DNA of 64,000 bases from Pilimelia terevasa (GTDB taxonomy: Bacteria > Actinomycetota > Actinomycetes > Mycobacteriales > Micromonosporaceae): assembly GCF_014647915.1 (NCBI RefSeq), contig NZ_BMQC01000010.1:62001-126000 (forward strand), read 5' to 3'. The notes beneath the pieces were generated by a model. It was not told where the DNA came from, searched no databases, and saw only the letters and a list, made by a program, of their open reading frames with translations. A program made the position numbers and the translations under genes. Below, piece by piece: positions 1 through 7,712 of this stretch (within the stretch, counting starts at the first letter, position 1; each line of letters begins with the position of its first letter).

Positions 1-139
1 GCGGCGGTGCCGCCGCGGTGGCGGGCGGTACCGCCGACGGCGCGGACGGGGGGGCTGACGTGGGTGCTGACGCGGGAGGGGCGGCGGCGAGGAGGGCGGC
101 GGCGCAGGTGGCGGCGAACAGAGCTGGCAGCGCGGGCAC
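1..139 (-). CDS. Secreted protein, 5' end only (cut by window edge)
   Basis: Start of a gene that runs off the left edge. It begins at GTG (complement of 137-139) with AAGGGA five bases upstream. The 46 visible codons start MPALPALFAATCAAALL, an Ala/Leu-rich hydrophobic core, then PPASA, which fits a Sec signal peptide with an AxA-type cleavage site, followed by a Pro/Ala/Ser/Thr-rich stretch typical of an extracellular linker. Nothing of the mature domain is visible, so function is unknown. The opposite-strand frame through 18-416 has low-complexity Gly/Ala/Arg composition and is not a gene. Confidence 0.5.
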   Translation of the reverse strand, partial: MPALPALFAATCAAALLAAAPPASAPTSAPPSAPSAVPPATAAAPP

Positions 140-379
140 GGGGGTCCCTTCGATGACGGCGCGCGGCGGGCGGGACCGCGGGGACCAAGGGGTCCGTAGC
201 CGTCAACGATTCAAGGCGGCTCGGGGCGCTTCCGTCTGTGCGTCTGGCCGGGCGCGCGGGGATGGAGGGGCGGCTGGCCCGGGCCGGCGGGTGCCGGCGG
301 GGGCGTCCGAAGGGGAGCGTCGCGGTGTGGCGGTCACCCAGCCGGGGAGGGTGGCTCGGCGGGGGTTCACAGCGTCGGG

Positions 380-385
380 TAGAGT
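380..385 (+). promoter_or_regulatory. -10-like element of the tRNA-Gly gene
   Basis: TAGAGT lies ten bases before the tRNA 5' end, a distance that would start transcription at or just before the tRNA. No convincing -35 box is seen at 16-19 bases upstream. Confidence 0.35.
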
Positions 386-395
386 GCATTCACCT

Positions 396-466
396 GCGGG
401 TGTAGTTCAATGGTAGAACATCAGCTTCCCAAGCTGACAGCGCGGGTTCGATTCCCGTCACCCGCT
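396..466 (+). tRNA. tRNA-Gly (anticodon CCC)
   Basis: 71-nt cloverleaf. The acceptor arm GCGGGTG (396-402) pairs with CACCCGC (459-465), with U as discriminator at 466. The anticodon stem TCAGC/GCTGA closes a seven-base loop TTCCCAA, giving anticodon CCC, which reads GGG. The T-arm has GGGTTCGATTCCC. CCA is not encoded. It is a single gene with its own terminator just downstream. Confidence 0.95.
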
Positions 467-473
467 CAGCGAC

Positions 474-514
474 GAAGGCCCTGAGTCAGAAGCGACTTCT
501 GACTCAGGGCCTTC
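474..514. terminator. Terminator, 18-bp perfect stem, bidirectional
   Basis: GAAGGCCCTGAGTCAGAA (474-491) is exactly complementary to 497-514, with a five-base loop (492-496). A short T-rich run (GATCTTTC) follows on the plus strand and a C/T-rich run on the other. It sits 7 nt after the tRNA and about 90 nt from the end of the convergent tyrosinase gene, so it can stop both. Confidence 0.8.
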
Positions 515-607
515 GATCTTTCAGCTACCCAGAATGGTCGGCGGCCACCCACGGGCCATTAGCGGGTCATGGGCACTGCATGTAGCAGCCCGTGCGCCCT
601 GCGAGTG

Positions 608-1390
608 CTACAGCTTGGCGGCGTACGCGACGGAGGCGTCGTCGGGTTGGGACAGCGTCAGGTGCCTGATGTCGAAGACCGAAGACACCTCCACGTCGAA
701 CGGCTTCATGATGTCGCCGGGGCCGAGGTTGTCGCCATCCCGTTCGGGGTAGTTGTCGATGCCGTTCATGACCTGCCACTCCGCCCACAGTTTGTCGAGT
801 TGCGCGTGGTGCAGCCAGAACGTCGGGTCGTTGGGCGATGCGGCGGTCATCATCTGGCCTTTGAAGGCCATATGAATCTCGTCGTGGGGGTTGATCTCCA
901 ACGCTTCCCGGTAGCGGGTGTAGTTCGCACCAGAGCGCTTCATGAGTTCGGGCATCTTGTTCAGGCGGCGAGTAAGTCTCCTGCCTGAGACGACGCCCAC
1001 ATTGATCGGCCAGACGTTCTCGTCGAAGAAGCCCTTCCCGTTCTCCTCGGGCTCGACGGCAGGGCCGAACGAATCCACTGTGAAAAGCTCGGCGCCCATC
1101 GGATCCACGTACCAGTCCCAGTAGGGGATACTCACCTCTACCGACTTGTCCGGGTTGTGCGTACGTAGATCGGCCTCGAACTCCATCAGAAACCGACGGT
1201 GCCACGGCAGGAACGAGTTGGCGCCGTGCGCGTGTGTGTTCCACGCGAAATAGGAATGCCGCTGAACATACCAGTCATAGAGGTTGCCGACGTCTCCGGG
1301 ACCGGGCGCGGTCTTCAGGGCAAACAGGGCTTTGATGAAAGAGGGGAAATTAGCCCGAGGATCGTCGTACCGGTAACGGGTGATAGCCAT
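608..1390 (-). CDS. melC2: Tyrosinase (type-3 copper monophenol oxidase), MelC2-like
   Basis: Oxidises tyrosine and other phenols to quinones in melanin formation. All six copper-ligand histidines can be placed: CuA His45, His55 and His64 (the last in FLPWHRRFL) and CuB His169, His173 and His194/195 in the SPNDPTFWLHHAQLDKLWAEW region, which is the family signature. 260 residues, close to the usual 270-290. There is no signal peptide; in Streptomyces the enzyme is exported piggy-back on MelC1, whose gene lies 40 bp upstream here. ATG at 1390 with GGAAGG about nine bases upstream. Codons such as TTT, AAT and TCT are much more frequent than in neighbouring genes, which suggests later acquisition. 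Confidence 0.93.
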   Translation of the reverse strand: MAITRYRYDDPRANFPSFIKALFALKTAPGPGDVGNLYDWYVQRHSYFAWNTHAHGANSFLPWHRRFLMEFEADLRTHNPDKSVEVSIPYWDWYVDPMGAELFTVDSFGPAVEPEENGKGFFDENVWPINVGVVSGRRLTRRLNKMPELMKRSGANYTRYREALEINPHDEIHMAFKGQMMTAASPNDPTFWLHHAQLDKLWAEWQVMNGIDNYPERDGDNLGPGDIMKPFDVEVSSVFDIRHLTLSQPDDASVAYAAKL

Positions 1391-1430
1391 GGCAGGGGAC
1401 CTTCCAGGAAGTCAGGGGATTTCAAGCTGG

Positions 1431-1898
1431 CTAGTGATGCCGTTGGCCGTACGTTGACCAGTCCGAGTACCGATCGGGAAGGAGTTGACGCCCGATCTCG
1501 CGCAGCCGGTCAGCGGCGAGGGTGGTGGCCGCCTCGACAGTCGGCTTCGGTTCGTAGTGGGCGACGGTGCTCCGGTAGCCATTCGAATGGTTCATCATGA
1601 ACAGGTAGACGCCGTAGATGAGCCCGTACTCGCGGCGCACGCCCGACCGGTCCTCGTACGTCTCGATCAGGACGCGGTCCTTCAGGCCGCCCTGCGGAAG
1701 CCCACCCGGCTCCTCCGGGGCACGGACGCTGACCAGCCTGAGGCCCGCGGGGAGTCCGGGTGGGCCCGCCGAACCCGCAGACCTGGCCGCGGTGGCTACG
1801 TCGGGCAGAAAGCGATCACCGACGAGGCCCGCCGTACCAGCTACCACGACGCCGGCGAGACCGAGACGCAGTACACGGCGTCGATCCATAGCTCCCAT
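1431..1898 (-). CDS. melC1: Tyrosinase cofactor / copper chaperone, MelC1-like, Tat-exported
   Basis: Short partner of tyrosinase that, in Streptomyces, delivers copper and carries the enzyme through the Tat pathway. The N-terminus MGAMDRRRVLRLGLAG has the twin-arginine and hydrophobic core of a Tat signal. The C-terminal part (FMMNHSNGYRSTVAHYEPKP, then an Ala-rich helix) matches the MelC1 pattern of a strand-turn-strand followed by SHYDPVPTP-like residues. I chose ATG at 1898 because GGAG sits six bases upstream; a TTG at 1910 and an ATG at 1889 are poorer. 155 residues. The family's usual His-rich loop is weak here, so copper binding may differ. First gene of a two-gene operon with melC2. 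Confidence 0.82.
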   Translation of the reverse strand: MGAMDRRRVLRLGLAGVVVAGTAGLVGDRFLPDVATAARSAGSAGPPGLPAGLRLVSVRAPEEPGGLPQGGLKDRVLIETYEDRSGVRREYGLIYGVYLFMMNHSNGYRSTVAHYEPKPTVEAATTLAADRLREIGRQLLPDRYSDWSTYGQRHH

Positions 1899-2366
1899 GA
1901 CGGGCTCCAATCAGGTGTGGCGCGTGCCCCGCCTTTGTGGGTGAGGCGATCGGGTGTCCGGCGGCACCGCTGCGCTGCGTGGTGTCAGACACAGAGACGC
2001 TCCACCGTGAGCCGCCAAGCCTCAAGGCCGGCGATGTCCCCCGGACGCCTGGGACGGAACAAGATGCTCTGACCTGCATGAATGGAGTTCGATAGGAACG
2101 CCGCCCAAACGCGGGGCCGCAAGTAAACCTCCAGGTGTGCTCAGCCGGGCGCTGGCGGTGCTGGTGGTTGAGGACGTGTACATCGCCGTCGATCGGTTCG
2201 TCGGGGCGACGCGGTGGGCGAGGGCAGCCATAGCCGGAGCCGGGTGCGGGGTCATGCCGACGGGTGCGTGATCTGTGTCCAGGAGTTCGGGCCGTTGAAT
2301 CTGCAACTCCGCCCCGACCGCCGCTGGCGCATGTCCACGCCGGCGGCTCCGGTACTGGGACGAAAG
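1899..2366. other. 468-bp stretch without a convincing gene (melC promoter side)
   Basis: Base composition is more mixed than in most of the window. It must hold the melC1 promoter on the minus strand, but I cannot fix -35/-10 boxes. A minus-strand frame at 2022-2306 and short plus-strand frames show no ribosome site, no recognisable motif and no family resemblance. It could be a decayed insertion. Confidence 0.4.
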
Positions 2367-2708
2367 TCAGGCGGGGGCGCCGCCGATGCCGATCTCGTTG
2401 CCGTCGGGATCCCGGAACACCGCCTTGCGGACGCCGTTCTCGTAGGTCTCCCGCGTGTCCGGCAGTACGCCCCGGGCCGCCAGCGCGGCGAGCCGCTCGT
2501 CGAAGTCGCCGACGAAGACGGTGTGCATCGCGTGCCCTGCCCGGGCCGGCCGCACCTCGATGTACAGGTACCGGTGGGTGTCCAGCTCCCATACCGCTTC
2601 GGTGTCGTTGGGCAGGAACGACGGCGGCCCGCCGAGGAGCCGGGCGTACCAGTCGACCGCCGCGGCGTAGTCCCGGACGGGGATGCCCGCGAACAGGTCC
2701 AGCGTCAT
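2367..2708 (-). CDS. VOC (glyoxalase/bleomycin-resistance-like) family protein
   Basis: Single vicinal-oxygen-chelate domain of 113 residues, the common length for one-domain members that dimerise. Recognisable parts: the opening strand LFAGIPVRDYAAAVDWYARL, the middle YLYIEVRPARAGHAMHTVFV, and the closing FRDPDGNEIGIG, where the Asp-Pro-Asp-Gly-Asn turn and final Glu are the family hallmark. Such proteins bind metals and are dioxygenases, lyases or drug-binding proteins; the substrate cannot be told here. It stands alone, convergent to nothing and divergent from the DUF2752 gene. Confidence 0.85.
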   Translation of the reverse strand: MTLDLFAGIPVRDYAAAVDWYARLLGGPPSFLPNDTEAVWELDTHRYLYIEVRPARAGHAMHTVFVGDFDERLAALAARGVLPDTRETYENGVRKAVFRDPDGNEIGIGGAPA

Positions 2709-2802
2709 GCGCCCATGCTACGGCCGGCGGCGGTGTGCGAAGTGAACAGCCGCCGTGGACTTCGTGCGCCTGGGCGCAACGGGCTTGCGCCGCGGCGGCG
2801 TC

Positions 2803-2822
2803 GCGCGGAGGATCCTCCGCGC
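2803..2822. repeat. 20-bp perfect palindrome over a ribosome binding site
   Basis: GCGCGGAGGATCCTCCGCGC is self-complementary without a spacer. It ends one base before the ATG at 2824 and contains the only GGAGGA that could serve that start, so in RNA the ribosome site would be paired. Confidence 0.6.
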
Positions 2823-2823
2823 G

Positions 2824-3219
2824 ATGCGAGAGTTCTCGGTTCCTGAGCGCCTCGGGGCGGCCGGCGCCGCGGCGGCGCTGGCGGCGTTGCTCACCCCCCG
2901 CGTGCGCGCGGCGACGGGGTGGGGTGTGCCCTGCCCGCTGCGCACCGTGACAGGTGTGCCGTGTCCGGCGTGTGGCCTGACGACGGCGGCGGAGGCGCTG
3001 GTGGGCGGCGACGCGGCCGGCGCCGCGGCGGCCAACCCCGCGGTCTTCGGGCTCGCGGCGCTGACGGTCGTCGGGCTGGCGGCGCTGGCCCGCCGGGGCC
3101 TGCGGGGCGGGGCGCCGGTGCCGTGGTCCGCGGCGGCGCGGCGCCGGGTGGGCTGGGTGGTCGCGGTCGTCGCGGTGGGCAGTTGGGCGTTCCAACTGCG
3201 TCGTTTCGGAGTCATGTAG
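2824..3219 (+). CDS. DUF2752 family membrane protein
   Basis: 131-residue integral membrane protein of unknown function. The family mark is the CPACGLT motif (genomic 2960-2980), preceded by GVPCPLRTVTG; two or three hydrophobic segments surround it (about residues 13-30, 75-90 and 105-125). The CxxC-like motif between membrane helices suggests metal or thiol chemistry, but no activity is established. I take ATG at 2824 (MREFSVPERL); an in-frame GTG at 2755 would add a basic stretch without a ribosome site. It is followed 22 bp later by an RDD gene in the same direction, a common pairing of these two small membrane families in actinomycetes. Confidence 0.8.
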   Translation: MREFSVPERLGAAGAAAALAALLTPRVRAATGWGVPCPLRTVTGVPCPACGLTTAAEALVGGDAAGAAAANPAVFGLAALTVVGLAALARRGLRGGAPVPWSAAARRRVGWVVAVVAVGSWAFQLRRFGVM

Positions 3220-3241
3220 ACAGTCGGGAGCAGGGAGAGTC

Positions 3242-3658
3242 ATGAACTATGCCAGTTGGGTCCGGCGCGTCGGGGCGAGCCTCGTGGACGGGGCCGCGGT
3301 GTCGGTGCCCGTCATCGCGGGGGCCTCGGTCCAGGGCGCGACGATGCAGGGGGCGTCCCCGTCCGGGGCGGGGGCGGTGGCGTACTGGATCGGGCTGCTG
3401 ATCTCGCTGGGGCTGTGGGTGTTCAACCGGCTGATCCGGCAGGGCGGCACCGGGCAGAGCTGGGGCAAGAGCGTGCTCGGGCTGCGGCTCGTGGGCGAGG
3501 AGACGGGGCGGCCGGTGGGGGCGGGGATGGCGTTCGTCCGCGAACTGGCGCACGTCATCGACCAGGTCCTGTGCATGGTCGGCTACCTGTTCCCGCTGTG
3601 GGACACCAGGCGCCAGACGATCGCCGACAAGCTGCTGAAGACCGTCGTCGTGCGCTGA
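3242..3658 (+). CDS. RDD family membrane protein
   Basis: 138 residues with the RDD layout: an N-terminal WVRRVGASLVDG (the family's Arg-Asp-Asp region in which the first Arg and the Asp are kept), a first membrane pair around residues 17-65, the conserved GQSWGKSVLGLRLV loop, and a last helix with the closing Asp-Arg-Arg-Gln-Thr-Ile-Ala-Asp-Lys motif (DTRRQTIADKLLKT). RDD proteins are small transporters or membrane scaffolds of mostly unknown cargo. ATG at 3242 with GGGAG upstream. Probably cotranscribed with the DUF2752 gene. Confidence 0.85.
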   Translation: MNYASWVRRVGASLVDGAAVSVPVIAGASVQGATMQGASPSGAGAVAYWIGLLISLGLWVFNRLIRQGGTGQSWGKSVLGLRLVGEETGRPVGAGMAFVRELAHVIDQVLCMVGYLFPLWDTRRQTIADKLLKTVVVR

Positions 3659-3818
3659 CGCGGGCGTCCCGACCGGCCCGGTGGGTCCGTCCCGGCGCCG
3701 GGAACCGGCGGCGGACCCCTGAGGTCGGTGGTGCCCTTGGGGCGCAGTCGCCTGCCGGGTCAAGGGTTCTGGAGCGATTCTCGCGTTCGGGTGACACGGT
3801 TCCGGGCCGGTCTGAGAC

Positions 3819-3838
3819 TGGGTGTCGTCCCACACCCA
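3819..3838. promoter_or_regulatory. Inverted repeat in the leader of the 3860 gene
   Basis: TGGGTGT (3819-3825) and ACACCCA (3832-3838) with a six-base spacer, 21 bases before the ATG at 3860. It could be an operator or a small leader hairpin. Confidence 0.35.
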
Positions 3839-3859
3839 TACCGAACGGGAGCGAATCGT

Positions 3860-4333
3860 ATGAGCGCACCGACCGCCAAAGCCGCGAAGGGGGCCGCCGC
3901 CACACAGGGCGGCCTGTTCATCGGCAGTTGGCAGATCGGCACCCGGCAGGCCGGCGCCCCGACGCTGTCGATCCACTGTACGTTCGACGCCGCGAGCGGC
4001 TCGGTCCACGGACTCGGCCAGCTCCAGCAGAGCACCGACCCGCCGCTGGACATGTCCTGCCGGCTGGACGGCGACTACGCGTACCTGACGGTCATGCCGG
4101 ACGCGAGCCACATCATGCTGACGCTGACCGGGCACCCCGCGCTGCACTGGCCGACGCCCGGCGGTCCGGGTCCGATGGTTCAGCCGGTCCTCAACCTGCG
4201 GATGGTGCTCGCCGCCGACTGGCAGACGGGTACCGCGACCTTCCAGTACCGCCGGCCGGACGGCCGCTGGGAGCGGGTCGAGTCCGCGCCCTGCCAGACG
4301 ATCACCGACGCCCCGCTCGCTGGCATGCCGTGA
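3860..4333 (+). CDS. Unknown protein, resembles DUF1842 family
   Basis: 157-residue soluble protein without signal peptide. The pattern GLFIGSWQIGTRQAGAPTL, then TGSV-like SGSVHGLGQLQQSTDPPLD and alternating strands, recalls the DUF1842 beta-sandwich family; I am only moderately sure. ATG at 3860 with GGGAG upstream (GGGAGCGAATCGT). An in-frame start at 3728 would add a basic, non-conserved stretch. The next gene begins 11 bp downstream and is almost certainly translated from the same message, so the two products probably act together. Confidence 0.6.
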   Translation: MSAPTAKAAKGAAATQGGLFIGSWQIGTRQAGAPTLSIHCTFDAASGSVHGLGQLQQSTDPPLDMSCRLDGDYAYLTVMPDASHIMLTLTGHPALHWPTPGGPGPMVQPVLNLRMVLAADWQTGTATFQYRRPDGRWERVESAPCQTITDAPLAGMP

Positions 4334-4344
4334 GGAGAGAGCAC

Positions 4345-4641
4345 ATGCAGACCGTGATCCTGACCCCCGAGGACGTCAGCGCCACCTACCGGGCCGGAAC
4401 GCTGACCATCGAGGCTTCCGGCCACGAGGACGGGGTGACCGACATCGCGATCGTCAGCGCCGACGCCGAGCCGGTGACCCCGCCGCCGTTCCGGGTGCAG
4501 GGCCAGCAGTCCCCGGCCGTCGGCCACTTCCCGTACCAGGTCGAGGCCACCTTCCCGGTGGACGGCGACCCGCAGGAGATCGCGATCGAGAGCCCGAACG
4601 GCACCCTGATGGTGTCGGTGCGCTCGCTGACGTCGCGCTGA
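4345..4641 (+). CDS. Small hypothetical protein, partner of the upstream DUF1842-like gene
   Basis: 98 residues, ATG at 4345, GAGGAGAGA five bases upstream. It is rich in beta-strand formers and negatively charged (MQTVILTPEDVSATYRAGT...), with no membrane segment. I do not recognise a family. Spacing of 11 bp to the upstream gene and a strong terminator hairpin right after it show that these two genes form one unit. Confidence 0.7.
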   Translation: MQTVILTPEDVSATYRAGTLTIEASGHEDGVTDIAIVSADAEPVTPPPFRVQGQQSPAVGHFPYQVEATFPVDGDPQEIAIESPNGTLMVSVRSLTSR

Positions 4642-4658
4642 ACCGGACGCACACCCCC

Positions 4659-4695
4659 GCCGCCGCCCCCGGACCCGCCAGCCGGGGGCGGCGGC
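4659..4695 (+). terminator. Terminator-like hairpin, 14-bp stem
   Basis: GCCGCCGCCCCCGG (4659-4672) pairs perfectly with 4682-4695 around a nine-base loop. There is no U run, as is usual in actinomycetes. It lies 18 bases after the stop at 4641 and before the YjbR gene. Confidence 0.6.
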
Positions 4696-4719
4696 ATCCC
4701 CTTTCGCCGAGGAGGACCC

Positions 4720-5064
4720 GTGGACGCCGCCGCGCTGCTGCGGTACTGCCTGGCCAAGCCGGGCGCCTGGCAGGACGAGCCCTGGGAGGGCGACCTGGTC
4801 GCCAAGGTCGGTGACAGGATCTTCGCTTTCCTGGGGTCCGGGGCGCCGACGGTCGGGGTCAAGTGCGGGCCGGACCGCGCGGTCGCCGACGAGTGGCTGC
4901 TGCGGTACCCGGAGGCGGCGCGGCCGATGCCGTACCTGGCCCGGTACGGCTGGAACAGCCTCCAGCTCGACGGGCCGATCCCGGCGGCCGAGCTGCGCGA
5001 GGCGGTCGACGCCTCGTACGAGGCGGTGGTGGCCAGGTTGCCCCGCGCCCGTCGCCCCGCCTGA
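4720..5064 (+). CDS. MmcQ/YjbR family DNA-binding-like protein
   Basis: 114 residues matching the small MmcQ/YjbR (CyaY-like fold) family: an N-terminal LLRYCLAKPGAW, the central DLVAKVGDRIFAFL, a Lys-Cys-Gly-Pro turn, and the closing RYGWNSLQLDGPIP..EL segment. Members form a double-wing fold proposed to bind DNA, with no settled role. GTG at 4720 follows GGAGGA. Single gene, with a hairpin before it and a convergent neighbour after it. Confidence 0.88.
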   Translation: MDAAALLRYCLAKPGAWQDEPWEGDLVAKVGDRIFAFLGSGAPTVGVKCGPDRAVADEWLLRYPEAARPMPYLARYGWNSLQLDGPIPAAELREAVDASYEAVVARLPRARRPA

Positions 5065-5116
5065 CCCGTCGCCCCGCCTGACCCGCCGGCCGCGCCGCGG
5101 CGGCCGGCGCCGGTGG

Positions 5117-6244
5117 TCAGGCCGGCTGACAGGTGACGTTGGACAGGCCCTTGCGCGCGCCGGTCGAGGCGTTGTCGCACAGCACGTGGTTGTCCAGGCC
5201 GGGCGCCACGTGGAAGCCCCACCCCGGCCCGTCGACCTGGGCGGTGTTGCCGGCGAACACGTTGCCCCGCCCCCAGCCCCCGACGACCTGGCCAGCCCGG
5301 AAGCCGTCGCCGTGGGAGAGCTGCCCGCGGTTGCCGCGGACCTCCCAGCCGTTGCCGCGGACCGTCACCCACGCGTCGGCGTACGCGCCGGTGAGCCGCG
5401 AGCCGTCGAAGGTGTTGCCGGCGATCCGGCCGCCCGACGTACCCTCGCGGGCCACGACCGCCTCGGTGGTGGTGGCCGAGATCCGGTTGTCCCGGATCAC
5501 GTTGCGGTCGCAGGCGTCGGGCAGGCAGGCCGACACGGCGCACCAGTGGCCGGCGGCCGAGCCGACGGTGACGCCCGCGCCGCCGGCCGGCCGGCGCAGG
5601 CCGGTGGCCCGCAGGGTGTTGCCCGCGACCAGGTTGTCGGTGGCGCCGTGGCGCAGGTGGACGGCGGTCTCGCCGACCTGCTCGACGGTCAGCCCCTGGA
5701 CGACGACGCGGCGGCCGCGGTCCACCAGCAGGCCGGTCCCGCCGTTGCGGACGGTGAAGCCGACCAGCCGGACGAAGGAGGCGCCGGCCAGGTGCAGGAC
5801 CCGGCCGTGCGGGCGCCCGCCGCCGTCGAGGACGGCCCCGGGGCCGCCGCAGACGAACAGCGGCGCCGCGGGCGTACCCGAGGCGCGCAGCAGGAACCGG
5901 CCGCGGTACACGCCGTCGGCCAGCCGGATCGCGGTGCCGGGCCCGGCCGCGGCGAGCGCGGCGGCGAGCTGGCCGGGGCCGGCGACGCGCACGGTGGCCG
6001 CCGGGCAGGCCGCCGCCCGGCGGGGCGCGGGCGAATCGGCGGCCGGGGCGGCGGCGGGCGCGGCCAGGAACGGCGCCGGGGCCGGCGCGGGGGGCCGGAC
6101 CACCGCCAGCAGCGCGACGGCGACGGCGGCCGCGGCGATGACGCTGATGGCGGCGACCGCGGGCAGGGGCATGCGGGTGGCGAGTACCCGCTCGGTGCGC
6201 GCGGGCGGGGGCGTTGCGGACACACCGGTCCAACGACCGGCCAT
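5117..6244 (-). CDS. Membrane-anchored right-handed beta-helix protein
   Basis: 375 residues. A short basic cytoplasmic head is followed by one membrane helix (about residues 28-49), a Pro/Ala linker (50-75) and then repeated beta-helix coils from about residue 85 on: N/D-x-x-I-x-x-N type rungs such as ATDNLVAGNTLRATG, DRNVIRDNRISATTT, GGRIAGNTFDGS and RGNVFAGNTAQV. The fold is that of pectate lyases and other surface polysaccharide-active or adhesive proteins. No lyase catalytic residues can be named, so substrate is unknown. A Cys pair (SACLPDACDR) may form a disulfide. ATG at 6244 is the longest start; the ATG 24 codons in would remove most of the cytoplasmic head. Confidence 0.78.
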   Translation of the reverse strand: MAGRWTGVSATPPPARTERVLATRMPLPAVAAISVIAAAAVAVALLAVVRPPAPAPAPFLAAPAAAPAADSPAPRRAAACPAATVRVAGPGQLAAALAAAGPGTAIRLADGVYRGRFLLRASGTPAAPLFVCGGPGAVLDGGGRPHGRVLHLAGASFVRLVGFTVRNGGTGLLVDRGRRVVVQGLTVEQVGETAVHLRHGATDNLVAGNTLRATGLRRPAGGAGVTVGSAAGHWCAVSACLPDACDRNVIRDNRISATTTEAVVAREGTSGGRIAGNTFDGSRLTGAYADAWVTVRGNGWEVRGNRGQLSHGDGFRAGQVVGGWGRGNVFAGNTAQVDGPGWGFHVAPGLDNHVLCDNASTGARKGLSNVTCQPA

Positions 6245-6578
6245 GGACGTCGGTCACCACTGTGGAGGTGGCCGTATGCTGTCCGGCCGGTTGCCGGCAC
6301 AGTGACGGCAGCCGATGGCGCGGCCGCGCGGCGGCCGGTCGGGGCGACTCCCGGCGCGCGCGGGAGGCCGGCGGGAGGGGGCGGGGCGGGGTGCGCTGGG
6401 GGGTGGGCCGCGCAGCGGCCGGAGCTGGCCGGTCGGCCGACGGCAGACGGCCGCGCGGTGGACGGCCGGCGACCGACAGGCCGTACCCGCTCATCCTTGC
6501 CACGACCCGGCGAAACCGGGCAGGCAAATCGCGGCGGTCGGGGAGCCAACCTCATTCTGTGCGGAGCGTCGATCAGGC
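6245..6578. other. Divergent intergenic region between beta-helix and phosphatase genes
   Basis: 334 bp with no credible gene. It must hold two opposite promoters. GTATGCTGTCC near 6273 is a possible -10 region (TATGCT) for the rightward gene, but no -35 is clear. Confidence 0.3.
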
Positions 6579-7712
6579 ATGCTGAACGCGATAACCATGC
6601 GAATCCCACGCCCGGGCCGTCGCCCGCTCAGTTCTGGTTCCCGCGCCGGCCTCGGCGCGGCCTTCGTGCTGGTCGCGCTGGTCTGCGTGGTCGAGCTGGC
6701 CGACGGCACGGACGCCAACTACGTCGGGTTGCTGGCCGCGGCGCCGTTCCTCGCGGCGGCGTTCGCGGCCTGGCCGGTGGTGCTGTCGGTGGGCGTGCTG
6801 GCCAGCGTCCTGGGCATCGTGTTCGCGATGGGGACCGGCGTGTTCGCGTCGCAGACCGCGGTGATCAACGTACTGGGGATCATCGCGTCGACGGGCGTCG
6901 CGGCGGGGGTGGCCACGATCCGCGAGCGGCAGACGGTCCGCATCGCGGAGCTGACCCGGCTCGCGTCGGTCGCGCAGCAGGCGGTCCTGCGCCCGCTGGG
7001 CCCGCAGATCGGGATGCTGCCGGTGGCCGGGCGGTACATCTCGGCGACGGCGGCGGCCGACATCGGCGGCGACCTGTACGAGGCGCTGGACACGCCGTAC
7101 GGGGCGCGGATCATCATCGGCGACGTGCGCGGCAAGGGCCTGGACGCGGTCCGGCTGGCGAGCATCGTGCTGGGCTCGTACCGGCACGTCGCCTACGAGC
7201 GGGCCGACCTGCGCGCGATCGTCTCGGACCTGGACCGCGCGGTGGCCCGCTCGGTGGGCGACGAGGACTTCGTGACCGCGGCGCTGGTCGAGGAGCGCGG
7301 CGGCACCCTGACGATCGTGAACTGCGGGCACCCGCCGCCGCTGCTCCTGCGCCGCGGTCAGGTGATCACCCTGGATCCGCCGTCGCCCGCGCCGCCGCTG
7401 GGCTTCATGCCGGTGGTGAAGCCGCGGGTGGAGCGGCTGGAGCCGGGTGACCGGCTGCTGCTGTTCACCGACGGGCTCGGCGAGGCCCGCCGCGACGGCG
7501 AGTTCTTCCCCACCGCCGAACGGGCGTGGCGGCTGCTCGGCCACGGGACGGTCGGCGACGGGCTGGCGTCGCTGGAGTCGGCGCTGGTGGAGTGGGTCCG
7601 CGGACAGCTCGACGACGACATCGCCCTGGTGCTCCTGGAGTACGTCGGGCCGCAGTCGACGACGCCGGTGCCGCAGGTGCCGAGCTGGGAGGTCGAGGCC
7701 CCCGCCCTCTGA
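6579..7712 (+). CDS. Membrane PP2C-type (SpoIIE/RsbU-like) serine phosphatase
   Basis: 377 residues. The N-terminal third holds four or five membrane helices (about residues 18-105), then a linker helix (RERQTVRIAELTRLASVAQQ) and a PPM/SpoIIE catalytic domain. Metal-binding and family motifs are present: AAADIGGDLYEA, GDVRGKGLDA, VNCGHPPPLLL, LLLFTDGLGEAR and LDDDIALVLL. Such proteins dephosphorylate anti-anti-sigma factors in actinomycete stress signalling. No PAS or GAF sensor is present, so the membrane part is the likely sensor. I took ATG at 6579, with GGAG 12 bases upstream; the frame is open further back without a start that fits. Confidence 0.88.
   Translation: MLNAITMRIPRPGRRPLSSGSRAGLGAAFVLVALVCVVELADGTDANYVGLLAAAPFLAAAFAAWPVVLSVGVLASVLGIVFAMGTGVFASQTAVINVLGIIASTGVAAGVATIRERQTVRIAELTRLASVAQQAVLRPLGPQIGMLPVAGRYISATAAADIGGDLYEALDTPYGARIIIGDVRGKGLDAVRLASIVLGSYRHVAYERADLRAIVSDLDRAVARSVGDEDFVTAALVEERGGTLTIVNCGHPPPLLLRRGQVITLDPPSPAPPLGFMPVVKPRVERLEPGDRLLLFTDGLGEARRDGEFFPTAERAWRLLGHGTVGDGLASLESALVEWVRGQLDDDIALVLLEYVGPQSTTPVPQVPSWEVEAPAL

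Noticed and set aside
2022-2306. 94-codon minus-strand frame upstream of melC1
   Set aside because: No ribosome site, no hydrophobic core, no family likeness; read as non-coding.
396-2366. Attachment-site duplication of the tRNA-Gly 3' end
   Set aside because: No second copy of the 3' tRNA sequence found near the end of the tyrosinase stretch; integration cannot be shown.
4386-6527. Long minus-strand frame through YjbR and the beta-helix gene
   Set aside because: Arg/Pro/Ala-rich shadow in a different frame from the beta-helix protein; no motif.
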